Shown here in pieces: positions 45,661-61,217 of a stretch of 64,000 bases of DNA; positions within the stretch are counted from its first letter, which is position 1; each line of letters starts with the position of its first letter. The stretch spans positions 18,065,046 to 18,129,045 of the forward strand of contig CM077824.1 of assembly GCA_039720395.1 (NCBI GenBank), written 5' to 3'. The notes beneath the pieces were generated by a model, which worked only from the letters and a program-made list of their open reading frames with translations, made no database searches and was not told the DNA's origin. Source of the DNA: Liquidambar formosana. Taxonomy: Eukaryota > Streptophyta > Magnoliopsida > Saxifragales > Altingiaceae. The position numbers and the translations under genes are program-made.

Positions 45661-46470
45661 TCATGCAGTTGGAGTTTACGCTGCTAATGTTAGATTTGGT
45701 TATGTTTGGTATTAAGGCCATGAGTTGTTCACATTGGACTGTCATATTTGCTTTTGTAAGTTTATCAAATTATTTGTTTTGGGGTATGTGCACAATGGGA
45801 ATATGCAAGTGCTATGGGAAATTAGGAAGAATAATGCTATGGGAATGTAATATGCAAGTATTGGTTTGACACACTTATATGTTGGTTATGACTTCTAGAA
45901 ATGTTTATACTTGATAGACCAAGATTGGTATTTTAATAAGAATTTTAGTTTTTACAGCAGTGCTGCTTGGATAGTCGATATCTTTATTTTTTATGTTTTG
46001 TTAGAGAAAGAAGCTGTTGAAAATGGTGGTAAAGAGCTCACACAAGCCGATGTTTGGATTTGTGGGCATACAAAGAAGGGTAGGGATTTCATCAAAAATT
46101 TAGTTGCTGATGTTGTGGTAAAAAAGTGTATCTCATTTACTTTTACATCAATAATGTATGTGTCTAGTTAGTATTTTAACTTTTTGAATATACAATATAT
46201 GCATGCGTGATTTAGAGAAAATTAGAAGAATACCCTTGTGAACCAACAAGCACTATTAAAAATGATGTTGTCACCAAAGTAATTGGTCCCAAACGTCAAG
46301 GTTGGGTTCAAGGGATGGGATTTGGAATCAAAACCCTCAAAGGTAGATGCAGAAATAGAAAAAGGTGGGATTGTGAGATAGCTGCAAAGTATAGTGAAGA
46401 ATTTGGAACAAAAAATGGAGGAACTGACATATATTGTTACACATGGAGTGCGACCAACTGAGATAAATGA
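45661..46470 (+). pseudogene. Ptta/En/Spm CACTA protein, later exons
   Basis: ELTQADVWICGHTKKGRDF (about 46036) and KVIGPKRQGWVQGMGFGIKT (about 46278) match the C-terminal part of PF03004 proteins. Introns and a stop follow. The first 300 bases are noncoding or unclear. Confidence 0.65.
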
Positions 46471-46885
46471 TCTGTAGGGTTTGTAGAAGGAATGTTGTTT
46501 GTTTCATAAGTAAATATACATCTCACATTTATTAATTATGTCAATTGCAACGTTTATAGAACTAGAGATCCAATAAGGAGAACATGACCCATACTCATAA
46601 ATCAACTCCACCGGTAAATCTGTTAATTTTTTTTGTTTGAAAGAAATATAATACCAATACTCATGTAAATAGCTTATCTCTTTATAATTTTTTTCTTCAT
46701 TGTAATGTAGTCATAGGTTAGTGTGGGTGTACAAGGAAGCGCTCCTCCCGAAAAAAGCAACTCCACCGGTAAATATGTTATTTTATTTATTTTTTTTTTG
46801 GAAAGAAATCTAATACAAATATTCATGTAAATGGCTCATTATTATTTTTTTTTAATTTCTAATTTTTTTCTTTATTGTAATGTAG

Positions 46886-47178
46886 TCACAGGGTAGTGTG
46901 GACGTACAAAGAAGCGTTCCCCCGAAAAAAGCAATATGTAAGCTATTACATTGGTCTGGTACTCCTGTTGAAGTTGCAAAAGGGGAGATTGTAGACACAT
47001 CTCCTGATTCGGTTGTACATCATGTGTTGCTAGGAGAGGGTTGCTGGAAAGTCTGGGTCCATGTATTAACAAAGGATGTGCCATTATTTCGGCCTAATTC
47101 TGAGTTTTTAACCCTTGAACATGCACTTGGTAGTACAATAGCTTGGCCAATACAATCCATCGTATTGGATAGTTGACA
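46886..47178 (+). pseudogene. Ptta/En/Spm CACTA protein, C-terminal DUF8039-like exon
   Basis: Starts after an AG (TGTAGTCACAG). It encodes CKLLHWSGTPVEVAKGEIVD, then VHHVLLGEGCWKVWVHVLT and LGSTIAWPIQSIVLDS, a domain often found at the end of these transposon proteins. Ends with a TGA at about 47174. Confidence 0.65.
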
Positions 47179-48292
47179 TCTGGTGGAGGTAATGGTTTTA
47201 TCTTACATTAACTTTGACAATAGCACATTTTAAATGGGTTGTCTTGTGAATTAACCTTTATCCTACTTTATAACACTATAGTCTAGAAAGTCTTTTATTG
47301 CTTATGCTTGTTAACTCCCCTTGGGGGAGGCTAATGAGAAATGTTTGCTGGGGTTCTATTTTCCTTGATTTCTTTGGATTGGAGTGCAGCTTGGCCAGTA
47401 GCAATATTGTATTGTTGCTTCTTTGGTACATTTTTCTCTTTTTCCTCAATATGTTAAACAAAAATTTCATCTTGCCCTTTCCCAGAAGTTTCACACTAGT
47501 AAATTATCATACTGTTTTCCATATTAGCTCATTTTGTAGAGAGAGATTAAGAAAGGAGGTTGAGGAACATTATAAGGTGGGAAAATGACTAGTGAGTCTA
47601 GTGACTTACCTAAATGTAATATGTACTATTGCTAAAAGTCGCAATCCAGGAAAAACTTTTGATTGACTAATATACCCTCACAATATGTTATCGGCGTGGA
47701 AGATGGTACTTCTTGTTATTTTTTTGATTTCCTTGGAAGAATAAGAATAGAAGAACTTTTGAAGATAAGTTGAAGTTATATAGCGGGTTTTCTTTTTCAG
47801 TGGAAAGACTTGGTGAGTAGTAACAACTGAGATTCTTTCATTCTTTCTATTCTTTTTTAATTCTTTATTGTTGTAATTGCTCTTGCTTCTTTGTTTTTAT
47901 TGTATACCTCGCATATACATGGGGTGTTGCCCTTTTTTTTTTTTTTTTTTTAATATTACTCCTCTTACTTCATCAAATAAAAAAAATAAAAATAAAAATA
48001 AGAAGAAGATAATAATGATAATCACAATTATAATAATAAATAAAAGACTAAGTACAAATTTTTAATACTTTTAACTATTATACTTTATAAACATCCAAAA
48101 CAATAATATTATATATGTATAATATTTACTTGTTAATTGTTTCACATTAAAATCATATATGTATACTTTTTTATTTTTAATTTTCCTTGCAAAATGTTGC
48201 AGTCTTGTGGTTTATTAATGTTTGATTTCCCAATTTGAATTTTACTTCATCTTTAGAGATACCCATTTATTTTCTATCCTTACAAATTACAG
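47179..48292. other. Intergenic or intronic, nothing recognised
   Basis: Contains a T-run (47932-47952) and AT-rich sequence. No coding feature supported. Confidence 0.4.
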
Positions 48293-48377
48293 GTTTTTGC
48301 TACCCCTGAAACTTTAATTGGTTTCCATCCAGATGCCAGTGCATCCTTTTACCTCTCACATCTACTTGGTTACTTAG
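48293..48377 (+). pseudogene. 3-hydroxyisobutyryl-CoA hydrolase-like exon
   Basis: An 85-bp exon with AG acceptor (AAATTACAG) and GT donor (AGGTAAG) encodes FATPETLIGFHPDASASFYL and SHLLGYLG. This matches the enoyl-CoA hydratase/isomerase-type core of plant HIBYL-CoA hydrolases, enzymes of valine breakdown. Other exons were not recognised nearby. Gene capture by the neighbouring CACTA remnant is the likely origin, but a decayed host gene cannot be excluded. Confidence 0.75.
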
Positions 48378-49229
48378 GTAAGTTCTTATATCTTTGCTAT
48401 ATATTTTAGTTTGCCACACATACCAACTTGTTTTGATTGCTGAAAAATTCTTGCACATTGAATGTTAACATTTATTTTGGTTTGGTTGATTTGGAGATAT
48501 GAGCGAAGTCTTTCATATATTCCTTTTGGGAGGTGGTTTTTTAGATCTTGTTAAGTAGGATAAGGACTATTGTTGGGGATTATCATACTTGTGAATACAG
48601 ACACGTTGAATCTCAATTCATCTTGATTTTCATTTTAGGATGTGTTTAAATGAAATTTTGAGGAAGAATGACTTCTAAAGGCCTCTAACAATGGCATTAT
48701 TTTGCCTTTTTCTTCAAATTTAAAAAAAAACAAAAAATGAAGTTTGAAATGTCATGCTTTTGCATGTGCTTCAACATTTTTATTTTTATTTTTTTTTGGT
48801 TATTTCCCCCTACCTGAGGTGTTCTTTTTTTTTTTTTTTTTTATTATGAATTTTTTAACCTTCTTGCAAAACTATTTGGTACTTAATCTTTTCCTTCTGG
48901 ATCTATTTATTTACTTCAAGAATGATCTCTAAGTAATTTACTATATTGTTTAGTGTATTTACTTCAACTGATAAGGAACTTAGGTGACTTAGTATCAGGA
49001 CGCCATAATTAGTTCAACTTTCTTAAAAATGCATAACCTAGGAAAATGCACTTTTTAGCTCAACTTTCTAGCTCAACTTTCTAGCTTACCTTCATTAACA
49101 TGAGGAGAAGCAGGATGAGCAATAAATCTTTGACCACAATAATCTGTAGGGGTAGCATACCATACCTTCATTAATGTGGAAACTACCTCACATTTAACAA
49201 GGAAGCTTAAAAGTCTGGCTTCAATTGAA
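48378..49229. other. AT-rich, nothing recognised
   Basis: T-runs near 48783 and 48827. No coding feature supported. Confidence 0.4.
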
Positions 49230-49395
49230 ATAGAAAGTCCACTACCTAGTGTTAGTCCGGAGAAATGCGGTTTTTGGAGGGTTGAGTTGGATATAGTCTT
49301 TTTTTAAGTACCAAATGGCTACTCTCATGACTCCAACCTGCACCTTTGCGCTTGGTAGTCCAGGAATTTCACCATTGCACCACACATTGGCCCCA
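49230..49395 (-). mobile_element. tRNA-derived SINE-like element
   Basis: On the minus strand it starts GGGGCCAATGTGTGGTGC, has an A-box-like TGGTGCAATGG (about 49372-49383) and a B-box-like AGGTTGGAGTCA (49328-49339) at the normal distance, then a non-tRNA tail. The ends are approximate. Confidence 0.55.
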
Positions 49396-49795
49396 AGTTG
49401 ATCATTAAAATAAAAATAGAAAAAAGATTCTCTAAAAAGTTTGGGGGATTCATGTTGATTCTTCTGCTGCAATAGTTTTTCAGTTGCTCTTTGGTTTTGA
49501 ATTTGGTACTTGTTATAACATTTTTTGTTCCTTGCTGTTTATAAAACCAGGATTTGCGAGTTGTAAACTACGTAGATTATTGCATTACCTTCTTGATGGG
49601 TCACTGCAATGAAATTTCCTTACTGCCTATAGCTTTGTATATGGTCGTGTATCATAACTCACAAGAGGAAAGCTCTATATTTCAGCTTAGTGTGAGATAT
49701 CACATGTTGAAAATGAAAATTTCACTAGAACATTTACGGGAAAGGATACATTTGCGATAATAGTTTGATGTCATTAGAAAATATTGGAGAATATA
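49396..49795. other. Flank between SINE and long LTR
   Basis: No gene recognised; a minor open stretch at 49554-49757 has no known domain. Confidence 0.4.
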
Positions 49796-51690
49796 TGTGG
49801 TGTCACTACCCCAAAAAAAGGGGATGGGATGTTTTTCCTTCCTAAGTTTTGGGACGACCCCGGGGCATCCGTTTTCTGGTGGGTGGTGTTGAGTTCATTT
49901 CAAGAACGCCTTGACCGGCCTAGGCATGCAAGCATATCTAGAATTATCAAGGCTATTGAGTCGCCACCAATCAGGGGTTTGAGGACGTGACTGGGCATCC
50001 TATGGTTGATTAGAAAGTGGGGTCATCTGAGATCCCAAAAATAAGCCCATCTAAGGTCTTATCATCAAACGGGCTCATTTGAGGTCCATTTGGAAATTGA
50101 TTGACTCCTAGTGGTCTGTGAGACTAAAGATTGAGGGTAAGGAGGTTTGGTTACGAATGGGGAAGGTGTGAGGCACCCCACATCGCCCGTTGGAATCCAA
50201 TGGTTCCCGATTTCAACAATGTTTCTAATTAAAATCCCATTTGGTATTGTTGATTTCCTATACGAATGATTTGACATAGAATACCCTTTTGAAGGGTGGT
50301 GAATTTGTTATTTGAAAAGAGATCTTTAAAGGCGTTAGAACAAAGTCTTTTGAAGGGGTTGATGTTTGGAAAATATGCCTTAAGGTGTTTGTAAATGAGA
50401 TTTGTTTGAAAGGACCACAAATTCGCCTTCCTTCTCTTGGGTATCTTAGGTCAAATTGATTAACTCTAAAGCATCCCTATCTTGCAGCGGTAAAATCAAT
50501 CCTTTATGAAAGGATGGAAATAGAAATGATGTGAATCCATTTTTTTAAGAATTAATGTCAAGTGCGGATCTCTTTTGGGATCCGGAGAAAGCTCGAAACT
50601 TTTGAAGTCAAGGAATGGGTAAAGAAAAGGAATGCTTTTTGAAAGCTGATGAAATGAAGAGGATGCTCCCTTTTAAAGGGAAATGATTGCCTTTTGAAGA
50701 CAGGGGTTCCTTTTGAAGGAAGTAAATGTGTTTGATCGAGGAAAGAACACTTTTGAAGTGTAAAGGAATTTTGTTTAAACAAAGTGAAAGCGAAACTTTA
50801 TGATTTCTCAATCCATAATAGAAAGGAAATCCTACACGGAGTGATAGTTTTGAAGAATTGATTTGAGCAAGATAAAGCCTTTTTTTTTTTTTAAAGAAGG
50901 AGAGCACGTGCCTTTTTAATGAAAAGAATTTGTTTAATTCATTTTTAGAATGAACTTGTCAATTGAAAACAATACGCGTGTTGACAGTTTGCTTGTTGGC
51001 AAATGGTCCTTTATGGATTAAAAATCCTTATTTGATAAAGATGGTAATGTTTCCAAAAGGTGATTTGAGGACAATGGTCCTATGTAGGTATGAATCCTTC
51101 AACAAGGATTTAGGGATATAAAGAATCACTTTCAACTTTAGAAGACCTTTTGACAAAGTACTTAGAACTCTTGGAGCTTAAAGATGGTTTTGGGAGGGAT
51201 TTCATCCAAACTTAGTGCGCACTTGAATTAATTGAATAAAAGTGTAATCAACTAAATCTCCTAAGGATTGAGATTTTACTACGTGACATAGGGACACGCA
51301 AGAGTTCCTAAACTCGGGGTAAGGTGATTCATTGGAATCTGACGGGTCAATTGATTAAGTCCATTTGATGGTGATAAGCTATTACGCTATAGATGAGTTT
51401 TTAAGCATATGATACTGTAAACTCACTATCCATAGCATGATAGATTATCTCAAGACATTAGTTGAATCTTATTCACATAGGAATAGAATTGAAATATCAA
51501 CATAGCATGAAATTTCAAGATAAGCACATCGAAAATGTCAATAAATATATATACATAATCAACCTTGGCAAGGTTTGGAATTCATAAATGTGATGTTTAT
51601 TGCTTTGAAAAGCGCAAGTATATGCACAAGAAGTAAAAAGGATCAAGTGACCACAAAATGAAAAGTGCTCAAGTATTAGGGCAAAAGGTT

Positions 51691-51880
51691 GCAACGACCA
51701 CAACCCGGAGGGTAGCGAAAAGCCATAGCCTTTAAATAAAGCGGTAAATAGTTAGAATTTTTAAGGGCAAGAGTCGCAATGACCACAACCCGGAGGATTC
51801 AACCTCAGCAGTAAATAGTTAGAATTTTTAGGGGCAAGAGTCGCAACGACCACAACTCGGAGGATTCAATCTCGAAAGTA
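51691..51880 (+). repeat. Three-copy repeat GCAACGACCACAACCCGGAGG
   Basis: The phrase starts at 51691, 51776 and 51843, joined by GTAAATAGTTAGAATTTTTA in the last two. Part of the long LTR. Confidence 0.8.
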
Positions 51881-52221
51881 AAAGAAAGAAAAAAGAAGCC
51901 TACTGCGCCTCCTATCATGAGCGTGTAGGGGCCGCAGCTCAAGGAAATAAGAAAAGGTTAGTGTAAACAATATGCATGCATGCATGAACCTAACCTTGCT
52001 AAATTTGATTTTGCTTAAACATCCTCTCAACCTTTTGACATGCTTAAATTTCCATTTCACACATCATATATGCAAGTTCACATGCAATAAGAGAAAATGA
52101 AAATGGGTGCTAGCAACCTATTGGAATGGTTTGCAAGCATTGGGTGGTTCAAGGTTTCCCTGCCTTTAACCCACCATACAAAGGTTGATCCCTTCACGAC
52201 ATGTGTTAGGAGACCTAGGTA

Positions 52222-52425
52222 CACTACAAGAAAATGAGTCATCCACGACGTCATATCTACGGCGTGCACATGTGGCAAGCCGTAGATGAGGTGCATTAAC
52301 GGCATACTACATATGTACGCCGTTGATAAGATACATATTACACATTTAACGGCATGCGGTATAAGAACGCCATAAATAACGTTTTCTACGGCGTTCCCTG
52401 CACGCCGTGAATAACTTAGGACCCA
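52222..52425 (+). repeat. Left subterminal repeats of CACTA element 2
   Basis: Motifs ACGGCGTGC, AACGGCATAC, ACGCCGTTGA, ACGGCGTTCC and CACGCCGTGAATAA occur in both orientations, mirroring the right end. Confidence 0.8.
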
Positions 52426-52429
52426 CACT

Positions 52430-52920
52430 GCGAAAATTTTTGGCGGGTTTGTTTCCCTCTTCCTTCGTAGTTATAATTTTCCTTTCTTTTTTTTCTTTTG
52501 GTTTCTTTACTAGAAGCTTTTGTTTTGTGACTGAGCTTTCTAGAAAAACCTTCAAAACCAAGGGTTTTAACCCAATCTGAGTTCCCCAGATCTGTTACCC
52601 TCCTTCCGCAAACTGATACTTGGGCTTGACCCGCGGCTGAGCCATGGGATTTGGAGAAACACCCACGGCTGATTCCCCAAATCGAAACCCTCCTTCTCCA
52701 CGCATCGACTAAGTGAACGATGGCTGAGCCAAGGGTTTCGGAGAAACACCCACGGCTGATATCTCCAAATCGAAACCCCCCATTCCTCACGCATCGACTG
52801 AGCTTCACCCACGGCTAGTTATTTCTCTCCACAACACCACGGCTGATATGGAGTGAGGGTTTGAGAAGGATTGAGGGTTTCAAGCTTTTTTTCTTTCCTT
52901 CTCTTCAGGTATTTCTCTTC
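52430..52920 (+). other. Possible transcript leader with 87-bp tandem duplication
   Basis: GGCTGAGCCA blocks start at 52635 and 52722 with similar 87-bp units (TTGGAGAAACACCCACGGCTGA-type phrase in each). A CT-rich stretch and a donor-like CTTCAG|GTATTT near 52909 could mark the first exon of a chimeric transcript. Confidence 0.4.
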
Positions 52921-53338
52921 GCCTTAATGTTTTCTTCTTTCAATTTTCAATTTTCTGCATAGAATCCCCCTCCCCCAACCCCCATTTTTTGTGTCTTTTT
53001 TTAGCATCCTTTCAAAAACCCTAAGTTTCTTTGTCAGATTCCCCTCACACTCCCTCTTTGTAATTTTTTCTTATCCAATTTTATTGTAAAGTGTAGAAAC
53101 AAAACAGATTTTGGATCTATGTGGGTTTAGGCTCTGTTTTTTATTTTTTTATTTTATTTTTTAGCATCCTTTCAAGAACAGAGTTAGTGTCTTAGTTGGT
53201 TTTTTTTTCCCCCTGTTTATGTCTTAGTTGGGTTTTCCTTGGACTGAGGTTTTGCTGTGTTTATGTGATGCTTTGTGTATATTTTCTATTTAAGGGGAAG
53301 TTTTCCCTCTGATATGGATCTAAAATAAAAAATACAAG

Positions 53339-55762
<2,424 letters not shown>

Positions 55763-55882
55763 GCATATTGAATATTGCATGCATAGAGTAAATTTGTTGT
55801 AGTATTATGGTGTTAAACCTATTCTTGTCTTTGATGGAGGTCTTCTACCGATGAAAAGTGAACAAGAGAACAAGCGTGCAAG
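55763..55882 (+). pseudogene. Exonuclease 1 (EXO1)-like exon captured in CACTA element 2
   Basis: A 120-bp exon between CTTCTAG and AAGGTATGC encodes HIEYCMHRVNLL, a TAG, YYGVKPILVFDGGLLPMKSE and QENKRAR. It matches the XPG N-terminal nuclease domain of plant EXO1 (mismatch repair and end resection). The stop stands where an Arg is usual. Other EXO1 exons were not found. Confidence 0.85.
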
Positions 55883-56403
55883 GTATGCTAGATATGTTTT
55901 AGAATGTCAGTTCCACTTTTGTTGGTTGGGTTCCCTTGAATGCATATTTGGTAAATCATTTTGTTGGTCTTGGTCAATTGTTCATTTGTTCCACACTTCT
56001 TCCAACTCCAAATATCTAAAATAATTCTAAATATATTGTTTTTTGTAAGGTTGGCGAAATTTTGGGTCCTGGTCAGTTTTGTTTGGGCAATTAACATGGA
56101 TAATTACGTTCTTTCTAACCTAAACCCAACATATGTCTATCAGCATGCCATTTTTTTTCCTGCATCTTTCATTTCTGTTTTATACTTTTTAATATAGATG
56201 TAAATTCTTCTACTTTGTACTTGATGGCTTCTGTTTTTGCAACTTGCAAGTGTGCCTCTCTAGAGATGGTTGGACTATCTGTAGGATTCATGTTCATTTG
56301 GGTTTTTCTAGAACTTTTGCACTAGTTGTTGACCTAATGCAACCCTCAGTTTTCCGAGCATGTATTCATGTAGCTAACCCCAAATAATTGGGATACGCCT
56401 TTG

Positions 56404-56405
<2 letters not shown>

Positions 56406-56441
<36 letters not shown>

Positions 56442-56538
56442 CTGTGTGTGTGTGTGTGTGGTAGTAAAGTGACATAGGATTCATCTAGCTGACCCTGTTG
56501 GGAGAAGGATTTTTGCTGTGCTAGGTTGTGCTATGCTA

Positions 56539-56583
<45 letters not shown>
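56406..56583 (+). repeat. TA, TG and GA microsatellites
   Basis: TA run at about 56407-56440, TG run at about 56444-56460, and GA run at about 56542-56582 with one interruption. These give a false open frame at 56526. Confidence 0.9.
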
Positions 56584-59253
56584 TTCTGCAGGGGCATGGT
56601 TCTAGCCTCAGCTGCAATAGTTACTTGGGGGGTTTCAGAGAGGTGAGGCAAGGGAAGCACTATAACCTAAGCCTATGTCTAAATTGTTCTTATTTCCTAT
56701 GTGGACCCAATAACATGTAACTCTTGTTGTATATGTTCCTGTTGTCTGATTTCTATATCAATTTCCAAGTCAGATCCAGGGGGTTTGTTTTTAGACTTAT
56801 TGTGTGCTTACTTGACGGTATATATATATATCTATATATATATGTAGATATGTATGTCGGTATATATGTTTATAACTTTATATAGTCTTCATGATATATA
56901 TTGCTCATTTTGTAAGACTATTAGGGGAAGAAATTGAGCTAGTATGTCTTGCCTATTTGATTAAAAACAGTATCCTAAAAGTCTAAAACTATAGAAAGAA
57001 ATCCATTTTCCCTTATTTTGAAGAACTGCAGAATTGTTGTAATATTTAAGCTGTTGTACTGTGAGAACAACAGTATATTGGTTTTTTTTTTTCCTCCCTC
57101 TACTATATCCAGGGTTTACCTTTTTCCAAGCACCAAATGGAGTCAGAGTGTATGCGATTTGTACATATAAGTGTCTTTTGTTGGATGTCAAGAAGAAACT
57201 CAGAAAGAATAATATTACCTGGAATCTTATAAAGTATTTGGGGTTGGAAGGGTTTTTCTAGATTCCACATTTCTTTTTCATTTGCTTCTTCTGTTTGTTT
57301 TTCCCCTTCTTCTTGACAATTCTAGTAGAGCAATGGTGAATTTGCGCTCTTTAGTTATGAGATTTTTTTATTTCCTTCGGAGAATGAAAGATATACAGAG
57401 TATCTAATTATCTATCAACTTGGATGCTGTTCAATCCTAAGCTCTTAAGATTATACAATCCGCTCAAGCTTTCAGAATTATACTAACTAATGTTTCTTTG
57501 CCTTTTTTAGTTATTAGAATTTTAAGGAACTTTTTGAAATTGAGTACAAACTCCAAGCCTATTTAGATGGGCAAGTGTTGAAAGAAGATGGCATTGCTGT
57601 CCTTAATTGCTCTTCTAGTCCTTGACCCCTCTGAGGTGCTAATCTCTTATTCTATTAACATTTTACAATTGATAGGTTAGGTTCTTATCTTCTTTTCAAG
57701 TTAAATATGGATGGTGATTGACTGGAAAAATGACTTTTTAATCTAGATTTCACAAACTTTCCCCTAACAATAGGTAAACCAGAAGTGGAATGAGGCCTTA
57801 TTTCAGCCACATATTAAGCTTTCAACCCTTCGTGACCACTGGGATTAAGTTAGAGCCGGTTGGGTGCTTTAACTATGATGGGAAACTTTGGTACACGTTG
57901 ACCTGTCATCTCCAATGACTGACTGTATTAAACAGAGATGACTAATTGGGGAATATAATAAAAGCCAATTTAGCATATGCCTCTTTATGGGCACTTATAT
58001 TATCTTCACATTGATGACAGGGTATCCTAGGCTTGAAGGTAGCAACCATCGAGTAGTGTTCTATACTTGCTAGACTGGGGGATAAGGGAACCACACTAGG
58101 GTTTGGAAATAATAACCTGTCTCGAGTGAACTATGTAAAAGAATAAGAAAAAGAAAACAGCAGATAATTGGTATAAATCTTGAATTTGGTTGGACAATTT
58201 TTAGGAAAACTAAGGAATATAACAGAAACACTGACAAATATGGAGATACAAATATTGTTGTGGTTTCTAGTGCTCTTCAAGACTCTCAAAGCAATGCTAT
58301 AAGATTTCCTACCTGGTCTCTATAAACGTTAGGTGACTGAAAATTTTTTCTGTGGGTAGATCATTAGATAACATACCATACATATTGGGTGCTAAATTCA
58401 CTTTGTGATGAATCATTCCTTAGACAATCCATGGCTAAAGGGAGCAAGTTTTAGATGAATAAGATTTGGCTCATCATTAATATTTTATTGTACTAACTAT
58501 TGTCGTGGGGTGTTGCTTAAGTGCAACTCTTAATCGAAGATTCAAAGTCTTGACTGAATGCATGAAACATGGCCTTATTATGGTTTTTTTTTTTTTTTTT
58601 TTTAATTCGGATATGGTAATTCTCATTGTTGTCATTGTGCTATAGAACAATTAGTGATATGCAGGTTTAAATAGTGTTTCCTGTTAAGTTATTACAGAAC
58701 CATTTAACATCAATTATTTGCCAATTTTATCTTTGGAAAATAGTTCTTTTCCAGACTTGGGATGCCTTGCTGCCACAACCTGGAAAAAATAAATAAATAA
58801 ATAAATAAATTACTTTGCAGTCTGGACATCCATACTTTACTTGAACTTGTTCTATAGTATGAACAGGCTAGAGCTTGTTGGCACGTGTTTTTTTCTTTTG
58901 GAACAAGAATTGCATCTTAGGTTGGATGGTTGCTGCTAATGTTGAAGTAGGTTGAAAGGTGTCCTCCACTATGTTCTAAAAAAATAAAGAATTGAAGCCT
59001 ACTACATGGAACCCTCTCGTCCCCAATCTCCCTAAACCATCCCCCACCCTGGGGGATGCACAAAAAAGGGGGAAAAAGTCCTTGCCAAAATCTGAGACTA
59101 AAAAACAGCACCAATGGTGTTGAATACATCGAAACTATGTTAACAGGCTTGTGCAAACTAAGTGGTTGACAAATTTCGGCTGTGTTTTCTGTTTGTCTGC
59201 TTCTTAGCACTTTGTATCGGATGATGCTTTATTTTGAAATATGTTTTTATGCA
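56584..59253. other. CACTA element 2 interior, exon-like but unrecognised segments
   Basis: Exon-like candidates at about 57505-57630 (ELFEIEYKLQAYLDGQVL) and about 58195-58310 (YGDTNIVVVSSALQDSQS) lack a recognised family. An ATAA run occurs at 58788-58811 and a T-run at 58587-58604. Confidence 0.35.
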
Positions 59254-59293
59254 GGTAGTAAAGAGGAGGCCTTTTTTTATTCCCAACCTTGGT
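59254..59293 (+). pseudogene. Short fragment resembling a plant protein of the At3g27210 type
   Basis: After a GCAG acceptor, SKEEAFFYSQPW resembles the SKEE.FFDSQPWL motif in uncharacterised plant proteins of this type. The match is short, about 12 residues, so the identification is tentative. The downstream sequence diverges. Confidence 0.35.
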
Positions 59294-59949
59294 TAGTAAA
59301 GGGGATGGAATTCATAGTATGGATGATCAATCACAAATTGAATGTTGTTGTTTTGATCAGTTTGGGCTACTTCTTGCTGTAATTTTTCGTATTGGTATTT
59401 ATAATTCTGCATTTGGGTTGTGGTATTTGGGAAGTTATATGGAAAATTAAATCAGGATTTAATTTGGTGACTTATGATTATTTACAGATCAGGTTTGGAT
59501 GGGCATTGAAGCAGTCATGATTGCAGTTGCGAGTGTGGTGGGATTTTGAGAGATTGTATGCAACTTGGAAATTCAGAAAATAGTAGTTGAAATTACGAGG
59601 GCAACTACAGATTTTTGCTCGTCTTACAAACAAACTTATATGAGAAACCTGGATTAATTTTGTATTGCTCTTATGAGAGATTATTTTTTTAGAGGTGAGA
59701 TCTTGGAAATGGCATATCTAAGAGATTGTTTTTTGTAGTGCTCTCATGAGATTAATAAATATAATTTGTACTCCGTTTTTTGACTTCTAATTTTAATAGT
59801 AATCATGGATTATTGTTAGGATTACAAATTGGTGCTTATTTATTGCTTTAGAATGTATGTGAGCCAGAAATTATTGAATAGTAAACAGCTGAATATCAAA
59901 AGGCTAATTAAAAGCTAGGTTTAAAGAAAAAAAAAAAAAAGAACCACAT

Positions 59950-60367
59950 TAACGACGCGCATCATATGCCGTAGACAACTTATTGACGGCTTGTATTATA
60001 TGCCATATAAACTTTATTCACAGCGTGCATTGTATGCCGTAGATATGTTATTCACGGCGTGTTGCGCACGCCGTGGATAACCTTTCGCTAAGTCATTCAC
60101 GGCATGCATAAAACACTAGAAATGGGTATTACAGGTAGTTTTTTACGGCGAGCATTGTATGCCATAGAAAACTCATTCACGGCGTACTTCGCACGCCGTG
60201 GATAACCTTTCACGGCGTGCAATATAAGTCATTCACGGCATGCATAAAACGCCGTAAATAGACTATGGTTTTCCATGGCGTTGCCCAACACGGCATATTT
60301 TTGCACACCGTGAAAGGTCATCCACGGCGTACTTTGCACACCGTGGATAACTATCTTTGTTGTAGTG
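59950..60367 (+). repeat. Right subterminal repeats and end of CACTA element 2
   Basis: At least ten CACGGCGT or ACGGCGTGC-type motifs in both orientations, then TTTGTTGTAGTG at 60367. Confidence 0.85.
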
Positions 60368-61217
60368 GTACGTACTCGGGCTAAGGTAGGGAGGGTGACA
60401 ATCACACATTAAGGCTGCAAGAATAACGGTAAGCTTAATAGGAAATTAAACTAATAAGCTTAGGAATGAAATAAAATAAAATAAAATAAAATAAAAAAAA
60501 GAAGCTCACCTAGTGTAGGTGATTTCACCTTAGCTCTGACCAAGTTAGGCTTGAGTGCTCCTCTTCTAGGCTTGAAGATCTTCTTTGAGATGCTCCTTTG
60601 ATGATTCCAAGTGTGCTTGGAAAGTGGTGGAGTGAAATAGGGAAGGAAAGTGGGGTAGTGGAGTTACTAGTCAGCAGAAGTGAAATTGCCCCTCAGCATA
60701 CACGAAATTGATAGTCTTTTTGTAGTAAAACTGCAGCAGAATTTGTCTCTTTTATGCTATCCAAATGGAACTTGGATGGTCCAACCCTTGGACTTTCCTT
60801 CAAGAACAGCCCCTAATCTTATGTGAGAGGGTTTGTGAGGGAATATATGGTAGGCGCTTTGTGGTGGATGAGGTTTTTGGATCAGAAATGGGATGATTTG
60901 TGTACGTATATGGATGGGTGTTTCAAAGGATGAGGATTTTAGGCAAAGATAGAGGATGGAAGTATGGGATTTGAGTTGGGTGTTTGTATGTATAAGAGAT
61001 AAGGTGAGGGGAGTTAGCTTAGAGATTGGATTGTCTAATGGATGAAATGTGGGCCATTTATAGGAAAACATGAACTTTTAGGTGTAAAATGGTCATTTGG
61101 AAGGGCATTTTGGTCACATGGGACGTGGAAGGCATTTAAGCTTTGTTTGATGAAGGAATTACCTCATTTGATGAGGGTAAAATGGTCCAAAATGGCAAAA
61201 GGGCATGCTACCTTACC

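Noticed and set aside
49230..49395. A true tRNA gene
   Set aside because: A-box and B-box-like sequences are present, but the acceptor and anticodon arms do not fold as a tRNA by eye; SINE fits better.
52567..52812. Minus-strand open stretches as genes
   Set aside because: They are produced by the 87-bp tandem duplication of a leader-like sequence and have no known domain.
56526..56720. Open stretch as a small gene
   Set aside because: It is created by a GA microsatellite (repeated Arg-Glu).
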